DNA of 64,000 nucleotides from Setomelanomma holmii (lineage: Eukaryota; Ascomycota; Dothideomycetes; Pleosporales; Phaeosphaeriaceae): NCBI GenBank assembly GCA_010015745.1, contig ML978226.1, forward strand, positions 117,705-181,704. The letters run 5' to 3'. Position numbers and translations under genes: made by a program. Below are positions 56,294 through 64,000 of the stretch, one piece after another; positions within the stretch are counted from its first letter, which is position 1, and every line of letters starts with the position of its first letter. The notes under the pieces were generated by a model. The model was not told the DNA's origin. It worked only from the letters and a program-made list of their open reading frames with translations, and did not search any database.

Positions 56294-57858
56294 TTAGTCT
56301 CCAGAGAAATATAAACAGACCAAATCTACAGCTCTGCCTTTTCTCTCCTTATTCGAGCTTTGCAAAATTCCCCCAATAATATCGTGAAGCTGTGGAATGT
56401 CTGGCTTCTGCCGGCTGTTAGACATCGATTCCAGAAATCTCAATGCAGCCAACTTTGTGCCTTCAAAAGCTTCAATCTCTGGGTCGATGAAGCGCGTCTT
56501 GTTGCTCGACACTTGTTCATCAGATTCGGCATGTCCTAAATCCTTTCTAGTAGCACGTGATTTTAGGATCAAGCCGTGCATTTTCGGGTTGCACTGCCCT
56601 CTTGCCCAGACATATTGCTGGCGCATGGCCTGCATCATTTTCACTACCAAATCGATCGACTGATCTCCAAAATCATCAGATTTCTAAAGGATGTTTTCTA
56701 GCTACCCTCTCCTCAAAAATGGTTTCAGAATATCGACATGGTGCATTGCCCCAGCAGCATGGAAGCCAATGTCGCTGTTGGGCACTGCTTGGGTTGATGA
56801 GCTACACATCTTCGGAGTCACATCTTCGACACTTCTTCACGCCCAGCTTCATTGACCTTCCTCCAAAAGAGAGAGCTTGGGAAGACCGTTATGTCCGTCA
56901 GTCTCCTCGCATCCAAATCCTGAATCACGGCATCGATGAGAACCTTGCGTAGGAAAATGGAGAGCATGCTTGCAAGTAGTCGTACATACATAGAAAGCCT
57001 CCAGTAAGGAGCTGATGTTCTCGGCTGCGATTTTCCACTGCCTTGACAGTACGAATGGAAATTCACTGACATCTCATATTAGTACTCGAGCCTCCCATGG
57101 CCTTGTAATACTTAGAGTTATGCTTGATTGTTCTCCACTGCAACTTACTGCCTACAGCATGTACAATCGTGAAAGCAACCATCAAGGTACCCCTCGATGT
57201 CTCTTGCGCTCCAATTCGGATGTCGCTATCGTCCAGCTGATGTTCGTCCTTCTGTTTCGAGAAGTCATGGTTCCATGACGGCATGTGAAGAGTAATGTCG
57301 TGTACTTTCAGGTTCCAAATTTGCAGCACTGCTTTCAAAGATTGTGACATATTCCTAACATATATCTCGACTTCCAGTCAGCTGCTTGGTACCCCCCCAC
57401 CATACCATTACAGGAGCATCAAATAACCAAAAAGCTTATCGAGGTTCTTACAAGTCTTAGCAACCACCGCTTGCAAATCAGCCATACCTATGATAGATCG
57501 TGTGCTCAGAAACCCGAGCATCCGGCCAATACCCAAGATGCCTTGAATTTCCTTTCAAGTCAGTGACCAGATGACAGCATGTATGTTCTGCAGCACGGTC
57601 TATGATCTTGACGACGCGTCAATGGTTGTCGAACCCAAGGTCTGCGACCTCGATCACCATGAGCAACTGATGTGGCTCTCTTCTGATATATAAATCGCTG
57701 TCGATCACTACTCTACAATGCATAAGTCTTTGCATCGGCTCGATTTCCAAACAATATCGGCAGCCATTTGATGGTCTTTTGGTTCCAGACCAAAAGGAAC
57801 CATGGCCATGTTCGTGATCAATTTTGCGCGTCCAGAAAGGGAGACGAAATCGACGCAT
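56294..57858 (-). other. Region of minus-strand ORFs, unresolved or decayed
   Basis: Minus-strand frames at 56294..56650, 56818..57072, 57063..57350 and 57619..57858 have protein-like composition (RRLTDITVFPSSLFWRKV; REPHQLLMVIEVADLGF, the latter followed by an in-frame TGA and more protein-like text). I could not join them with sound splice sites, and most lack an ATG. A decayed multi-exon gene is the best guess. Confidence 0.3.
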
Positions 57859-58494
57859 GCCTGGAGCGCCAATTTGCTTCCTTTCAGTTATATGCCGTTT
57901 GCGCTGGAACGTGTCATGATCAAACGAATTCTAAGCATATAGATACCTCACACCCGCTGCTCTATCCTCCCTTTGCTCGCGCACTCCAGCAAGAGCAGGT
58001 CATTTCCCAAAGGAATTATTGGTGTCGTGGTCTCGGTGTCCTTCGTGCTATCGAAACCGCTGAGCTCCGTACGGATGACTTGCCTGCTCGAAGGGGGGTC
58101 ATTTGACTTACTAGGTGCCCAATTGCTGTCAGAAAGAATCATCCATAATTACTATGTTCTAGATTCGTGCTTCGGTGAGGTGAATTGGAAGCTTAAATTC
58201 TTGGCTTGAGCATTAATTGAACAGCAACACGAAGGCTTATATGTTGAGTGGCATTTTCAAACACTCCTTCATGTCGAACGATATGATATAATGGTGTGAT
58301 GTGCTGGAAAAACCTGCATCCGTGCTCGGAGCTACTTGGCAAACTGAGTGGCCCTAGTCGCGGACGACATTCGAATAGCGCAGTACCTCATGGCAATTTT
58401 GAAGATCCTGACCGAAATGGACGCTGCGGAGGATTATGTGCGGGTGGTATATTCAGGTTGTACAATACGCACTTCGACCTGACCACCGAAATGA
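57859..58494. other. Intergenic, no gene seen
   Basis: About 640 bp downstream of the hydrolase gene. Short ORFs only. Confidence 0.4.
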
Positions 58495-59674
58495 TCACAA
58501 CTTCGACTTGACCCAGGCTTGTATAGCCTGCTGACTTCCCGTCCCTGAATCGCCCTTGTACCCCAAGATGCGCTCGACGATCATCTCCTCGTGGCAAGCC
58601 TTGGGTGTGACCACTGTATGTACCAAACCGCCCTTCGCACCGAAACCCTTTGTGAACTTGTCTGCAAACGCCAGGATGCCATCTTTCAATATCTCGTTGT
58701 CGCCAGCCCAGATAAGCACCTCGCCCACCACATCGGCAACGGGTGTCCACCAGTCTGCTGCCGCAAGGACAGGCTCGCTATAATAGTCGCCGGCGAAGGG
58801 CGAGTCGCTGCCGAGGAAAGCAGGGGCCCAGCGGTTCAATGTTCGCGCATCAAACATGTCGCGCTCAGCATTTGTGACGAAAGCAGGAGTATGGGTCTGG
58901 GTCAACGCTGCCCATGGAGAAATCAGCATGGCGGCATGGATCTTGGATGGTAGGACAAGAGGCTGGATATCAGGATGCGGGTGCGCGAGATGTGACCGCA
59001 CGCCGAGCGTGAGGTTGCCGCCTGCCGAGTCACCCCCCAAAACGAGGTCTGACGGGTCGCGTCCTTCCGTCTCGACGAGGTGTCGTAGAAGCTCGACAGC
59101 TTGCTTCAGTTGCGTTGGGTACGTGTGTTCTGGTGCGAGATCGTATGCGAGGAGGAGAGCGGAGACGTCGGGGCCGAGGGAATTTTGCAGGTCGTTGAGC
59201 CAGGTCTGGTGCCCTGGTCCGCAAGGCATCACGTAGCCACCTCCTGGGTGGTATCAGTATCATCACTGCGCATATTTGAGCACGAACGTACCGTGGAAGT
59301 ACACGATGACCTTCTTCACGCTACTGCTGCCAAACCAGTGCGCCTGCGCGCCACTAGGTAGCATGATGCTCTCTGGGGTGAAGCCATTGTCTTTCGCAAA
59401 CTGCAGGTAGAGGGGCGTGGTGGTGCCGTTCATATATCGGTCCGCTGCGAGATCGAGGTTGCCGAGCTGGGTGCGGAACATGGCAAACATGACATCCTTG
59501 AAGTACGTATTCGAGCCATTCGAGCCTTTGAAAGGAGATGTGATGGCACGACCGGACGCCGAGCCAACTGCCTGCTGTCAGCAAGCTTGTCAAATGTCAT
59601 TGCCATGTGGATTACATACCAGCTTTGAGAACTGCTGAGGCTATGCCTAGCTTGCTCACCTTCTGGTCTGCCAT
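58495..59674 (-). CDS. Alpha/beta-hydrolase fold esterase, HSL-like
   Basis: Exons 59674..59620, 59567..59292 and 59243..58495; introns of 52 and 48 bp; 359 residues. The oxyanion-hole motif HGGGY is formed across the second splice (VIVYFHG joined to GGYVMPCG). The nucleophile elbow is LVLGGDSAGGNL, the acid is in LIWAGDNEILKDG and the catalytic His in VVTPKACHEEM. This is the hormone-sensitive-lipase-like group that includes fungal steryl acetyl hydrolases and other carboxylesterases; the substrate is unknown. No signal peptide is evident, so a cytosolic enzyme is likely. The start at MADQKVSKLG is the only ATG giving consistent phases. Confidence 0.92.
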
Positions 59675-59943
59675 GGTATGAGTGCTGGAAGTAGGTTGAG
59701 TTGATGTCTACACAGCTTCAGAGAAGCTTCAACGGACGTTCAGCCCATTGCCGTGGTCTGCATGCGATACGACGTCGCGAGTTCCCCGGAGCGCGTTATC
59801 CGAGGCAGTGGAAAGGGTGGGGTTCGATCTGACGCGCCAAGCAGGAGCTTCGTCGCTCCTGCCATGTCGTGCCAGCTTCATGACTCGGGCAGCTAATTCT
59901 CTCTCGCGCTGCTGAGTCGAGCCAACAACCGTCCACGGTCAGC

Positions 59944-61710
59944 ATGGCGTCCCCCGCCGACGCAGGCACACCGTCGTCAAACCCTAGGGACGGCGACCAA
60001 CAAGACGATGGTCAGCCCAACAAGAAGCGCCGCACCGGCCCCAATTCGCGCGGCGTCGCGAACCTCACGCCTGAGCAGCTCGCCCGGAAGCGCGCAAATG
60101 ATCGCGAAGCCCAGCGCGCCATAAGAGAGCGCACGAAGAACCAAATCGATAGACTCAATCAGCGTATCCGGGACTTGGAGAGTCAGCAGCCGTATCATGA
60201 CCTTCAGGTGGTGCTTAGGGAGAAGGAACAGGTCCAAGCAGACAATGTCGACATAAAGAAGCGGCTAGAGAGTGTATTAAGCATCATTCAGCCCATTCTG
60301 CGGACGTCTGGTGGTCTCAATGGTTCGTGTGCAGTATCCAAATACCGCAGTCGTGACTGATATTGCTCAGAGCTGGCCGCAGCTGCCGAACGGTCGCCAC
60401 TTCCTGTTCCTCCTCAACCACAACACCGCGACGCGCCTGTGCCACCAACCGACTCTCGCCAATTCCATGCTGCCTTGCAAGAAATAGCTGCAGCCTCACC
60501 CACGAACGGCGCGCACTCGCCGAATGCGACAGACAGGGCACGACCATGGATGTTTCCTGGTGATGGGCCTACGAGCCATATGCGCCGGTATTCGAATGAT
60601 AGCCCACAGTTTGAGGCAGCGCGTCCGCCCAATATACAAGCACCAGAGATGCCATTTGATGAGCGTTTGGGGGTCGACTTTCTGCTCGACAACGGACAGA
60701 GAAGGGCAGTTGACCCAAATCTCTCACCTCCTCAGCAGCCACAGCCCAGCAATGTGAGCAGCAGTAGTCTTGCACAGTATGCCCCGAACCTCGTTGCCCA
60801 TCTCACACTGCCACGAAACACAACACCGACATGCCCACTCGATGTCATACTGCTCGATTTCTTGCAGGATCGACAGGCACGTGCTGCAGAAGGTGTTCCG
60901 CTGAAGACACTAGTTGGGCCGTTATATCCAAACTTCACGTCGCTTGTATACCCAGATCGCAAGGTGGAGGCACATCCGCTGTCGCAACTCTTCACTGATA
61001 TCTTGCGCACCTTCCCGGACATCTGCGGCAAGCCTGAGCAAGTTGCCATTGTCTTCATTATGTTTTTGATCATGCGCTGGCAAATTGAACCGACGCAGGA
61101 GAATTACGACCGGCTGCCACATTGGGTGACACCGCGGCCTTCGCAATTGTTCGTCGGCCATCCGTTGTGGTTCGATCATCTTCCTTGGTAAGTTATATGT
61201 GCGTTGTCGTCAGCGGTCCATTGGCAGACTTGCTGGAACAGACATTGGAGCACGTGCGCATAGAAAAGGAGACATGACTAATCAAATACCAGGCCCAAGT
61301 TGCGTGACAGGCTTACAATCAGCCAACCTTTTGTGTCATTCGAGAACTTCTTCATTCCTTTCACAACAACGGTGTCGCTCAATTGGCCCTATGAACCACA
61401 AGACGTTCTCCTCCCAGCGTCGAAAGTGAAAGCCAATACCTTATCAGTGGCATCATTGGTCCCTGCATCATCACCATTCTCAACCCATGTCAATGCTGGC
61501 TCATCACAAGGACCACCTACCCCTCAGCCGCCGCCTGCCCCCACAGCTCCTGGACTCATGGGCCCACTGCCCAAGGAAGACGACCAATGGCTTATTAACC
61601 CCGCATTCGAAAGCCACCTACGTGATCTAAACAATTGGTCACTCGGACCAAGTTTCGTCGGCACATTTCCAACCTTTGCCGATTGCGTCAAGATTAAGCC
61701 CGGTCGATGA
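59944..61710 (+). CDS. bZIP transcription factor with DUF3425 domain
   Basis: Exons 59944..60322, 60371..61187 and 61293..61710; introns of 48 and 105 bp; 537 residues. The basic region lies near residues 45-75 (RKRANDREAQRAIRERTKNQ, matching the Nx7R pattern), with a short leucine zipper after it. The C-terminal DUF3425 region is clear: CPLDVILLDFLQ, HPLSQLFTDILRTFPDI, VFIMFLIMRWQI, PRPSQLFVGHPLWFDHLPWPKLRD and FFIPFTTTVSLNWPY. These proteins are common in filamentous fungi as DNA-binding regulators; a target cannot be assigned. The middle is Ser/Pro-rich. Confidence 0.93.
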
Positions 61711-62188
61711 AGCAACTTGTAGATGTACGCTGCGACCCGGCGCGAGCGTGAGTGTAGGAATGGGACTTATTCGGTATCGCCAACATATTTACGTGCTTGT
61801 GGAGGGATAATTGGATTGCGGTATTGAGTTATGGAATGTATTGATATGAAGTATCAGGTACCATGTTGGACGAAGCCTGATGGCTGAGACGACGATTTTA
61901 AATATTGTATATATAGAGAGAGAGAGCATTTTTGGGTAGTATACCACAATCATCATAACATGACGGACCATCACAGCGCGCAAGACAACGAGCGCAGAGA
62001 ATCCAAAAGTGTTTCTCTCGAATACTCAATTTCGAGCAAGTCGACCCACGCACATGCGCACCGCAAGCGCACACAGCTCCATCACGAAGCTGTCCATCTG
62101 CTCCAAACAATCTTCGTAGGCTCAATATATACTCCCTGCGTTTCTGTGCCCTGAACCACAGCAGAAGCACCGTTCCCTCTCCAACACG
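61711..62188. other. Intergenic, no gene seen
   Basis: About 480 bp with a short TATATA / GA-repeat run near 61908-61926. Nothing else seen. Confidence 0.45.
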
Positions 62189-62664
62189 ATGCAACTCCCT
62201 CGCGAAATCTCCGCATCCCGTCTCTCGCCTTCCGAGATGAAATCATCCAGCGTAAAATCTACAACTCTCTGCGTCCTCACTGCAACTCAGACAGACAAAG
62301 AAAGCTTAGACAAGCTGACGCTCGGTGCTGGTATGTATTCATCACTCTCGGCCTGCATTTGGAGTGGCACGCTGACTAGCTTCACATAGCTAACCTTGTC
62401 ATCCTCACGATCGACTGTTGTGGTCGAGACGTCGAAGCAGAGCACATATCTAGTACCATAGAAAATCCTGTTACCGCCGATGGTAAGACGTCTCGGTGGC
62501 GGTGCAGCAGGTTTCATCATGGGACGCCAGACATCACCGATATTATCGCTGAAGCAACAGGAGATGAGGGCGAGGATATTATTGAGAGACTGGGGGAAGA
62601 GGTGGGTAAGGCAATGAAGGCCTTATCAAAACGGGTGAGCCGGGGAGAATGTTGGCAGTCTTGA
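62189..62664 (+). CDS. Small hypothetical protein A
   Basis: Exons 62189..62330 and 62390..62664 with a 59-bp intron (GTATGT donor, GCTGAC branch, TAG acceptor); 138 residues. No signal peptide or membrane helix. The core (LVILTIDCCGRDVEAEHI) looks like a beta strand-loop-helix; the tail is acidic and helical (EDIIERLGEEVGKAMKALSK). The family is unknown. It is followed by two more small genes of similar size and composition. A GTGAGC near 62635 could be a donor to a further exon I did not find. Confidence 0.5.
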
Positions 62665-63054
62665 CGTTTGTGATATGGCGGAAGTGCGTACAACCGACTT
62701 GTAAGTAGGTCAGTAGCAAATCATAGTGCACGGCGGTCGCAAAAGTTCCAGAGGCAGTTCAACCGCGTATGAGCCGGTCGATAGCGGCGCTTGGCAACAC
62801 CGCCGGCAACAGGTGTGATTGAGACTCAAATCATTGAGAGACCGACTCGGTCCGGCATCGCATCTTGAGGTTGAGTGCTTCGGGTCCAGCATTCCCCATG
62901 CTGGACATGCCACTCGCAACTCGTTCGAAGACGCAACCGCTTCTGAGCAAACGCCAACTGCAAAAACTCGCTCAATTTGCTTTGACACTCCTAGCCCCTA
63001 TGGTCTGACTTCCACCCGCCGAACACTTGCCGCCCAACCCCTTCACACCTCCAA
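62665..63054. other. Intergenic, no gene seen
   Basis: About 390 bp. A plus ORF 62819..63058 is Ser/Thr/Arg-rich and unsupported. Confidence 0.4.
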
Positions 63055-63426
63055 ATGATCACAATGCTGATCCCACCTCATCTCGATTCCCTCCACCACC
63101 GCCTTTTCCACAGTCCATCTCGCTTCTTCAAGCCCGGCATAACAAACAAGACTAGTCTCCAAACACTCATTGAGAATACCGCCTTCGTCATACGGAGCGG
63201 TCGATCCAACAACATCGCACCCGAGAGCGTAGCCATAACAGTCGTCGACACTGGAGATCGCAGGATAGTTGCGATATTCTTGCACCGGGAGATGCAGCAG
63301 CCTGCAATCATTGTCCAGGCTGTTGTCGAGAGTGGGAGTGATATGTTGGCAGTGCTGAGGGCGGAGGTGGAGAGTGAGATTTTGAGGGTAATGTATCGTG
63401 GGAGGTGGAGTAAAGAGGGTCGATAG
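63055..63426 (+). CDS. Small hypothetical protein B
   Basis: A 123-codon ORF from ATG, with another ATG three codons in. The core has alternating beta-like and helical stretches (VAITVVDTGDRRIVAIFL; PAIIVQAVVESGSDMLAVL). No family recognised and no signal peptide. The opposite strand is also open but less protein-like. Confidence 0.4.
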   Translation: MITMLIPPHLDSLHHRLFHSPSRFFKPGITNKTSLQTLIENTAFVIRSGRSNNIAPESVAITVVDTGDRRIVAIFLHREMQQPAIIVQAVVESGSDMLAVLRAEVESEILRVMYRGRWSKEGR

Positions 63427-63710
63427 TCACTCCACAATACTGATCATTGTACATATTGACAGTGCATCATTGATAGCGTATCACGACCATTACTTCAGCG
63501 CACACCAATTCGTAGATTCCCGGCGTACGGGTTTGTCAAACTCCAGGTCTCGAAGCCATTCGTCCGCGTGATGAGCAGTGGCAGCAAGCTCTTCCATCGA
63601 TAAAACCGCTTTGAATGTCCGCGCCTGGAAGTGAAATCTTCAGTATCGTTTCCTGACACTGCGACTAAACGCCTGGCTCACCCGAAAACTCTCTTGTTCT
63701 ACTCACAACT

Positions 63711-63950
63711 ATGTTCGAACACATGGACGAGACCGAAACGAAGATCTTCATTAGTCTGCAGCCCATCCAGAATGCGGCATCAGACAGCATGCTTCGCAAA
63801 CTTGCCGGTACGTGCCGCTCTGGACCTAGTCTTGCTATCATTGAGCTTACTAATCCGCTGCCATGTAACATCGCGCTGCTTATCCGGTACGAATGTGACA
63901 AGATTATAAGAGCTGCTGAAGTCTCGGTGACGGTGATTGTTGCACGCTAG
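63711..63950 (+). CDS. Small hypothetical protein C
   Basis: A 79-codon ORF (TETKIFISLQPIQNAASDSM; SLAIIELTNPLPCNIALLI). Weakly similar in pattern to the two small proteins before it. No family recognised; an upstream exon is possible. Confidence 0.3.
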   Translation: MFEHMDETETKIFISLQPIQNAASDSMLRKLAGTCRSGPSLAIIELTNPLPCNIALLIRYECDKIIRAAEVSVTVIVAR

Positions 63951-64000
63951 CAGGGCTATCCCTACACTCTCTCGTTGTACACGTATATATAGCTTCCCTC

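Noticed and set aside
1..64000. CRISPR arrays, rRNA operons, tRNA genes, insertion sequences
   Set aside because: No regularly spaced repeats, rRNA text or transposase seen. tRNAs were looked for by eye only, so absence is not proven.

Overview
The window is nuclear DNA of a filamentous ascomycete, most likely a dothideomycete. The evidence is short GT-AG introns (mostly 43 to 105 bp) with CTRAC-type branch sites, genes of ascomycete type (GEP4-type phosphatidylglycerophosphatase, FHA-RING ligase, bZIP/DUF3425 factor, AA9 monooxygenase, T1-type ribonuclease), and dense genes on both strands. Coordinates were worked out by hand from splice signals and reading frames. No search was run, so family names rest on recognised motifs.

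Layout. 1-6.5 kb: an edge-truncated minus-strand gene, a WD40 protein with a C-terminal zinc ribbon, and a small three-exon gene. 6.5-15 kb is housekeeping: ribonucleotide reductase small subunit, a methyltransferase, an Irc6/p34-type adaptin-binding protein, SmD3, GEP4 and a small membrane protein. 15.3-17.8 kb: a vWA protein flanked by proline/glutamine/glycine repeats. 18-23.5 kb is accessory and decayed: a 276-bp tandem duplication, an F-box-like gene interrupted by four in-frame TAG codons, and a 48-bp minisatellite. 23.5-47 kb is mostly intact: SprT-BTB protein, Mpv17/PMP22 protein, mitochondrial processing peptidase alpha, FHA-RING ligase, bestrophin-like channel, kinase with a propeller-like tail, CorA-like transporter, amino-acid permease and PEX11-type peroxin.

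47-58 kb is again accessory. A wrecked galactose-oxidase-like gene lies beside an AA9 lytic polysaccharide monooxygenase that needs a GT-AC splice. HEM3, a secreted T1-family ribonuclease and a broken iron-dependent alcohol dehydrogenase fragment follow, then about 2.5 kb with no convincing gene. 58.5-64 kb holds an alpha/beta hydrolase, a bZIP factor and three small unknown genes in a row.

Most interesting signals: (1) all three introns of the ribonucleotide reductase gene carry perfect ACGCGT (MluI cell-cycle box) motifs, five in 194 intron bases and none in its coding exons; (2) a 757-codon spliced frame interrupted four times, always by TAG; (3) an AA9 gene whose frame is kept only by a GT-AC intron; (4) that AA9 gene beside a dead galactose oxidase, a pair that could once have made and used hydrogen peroxide.
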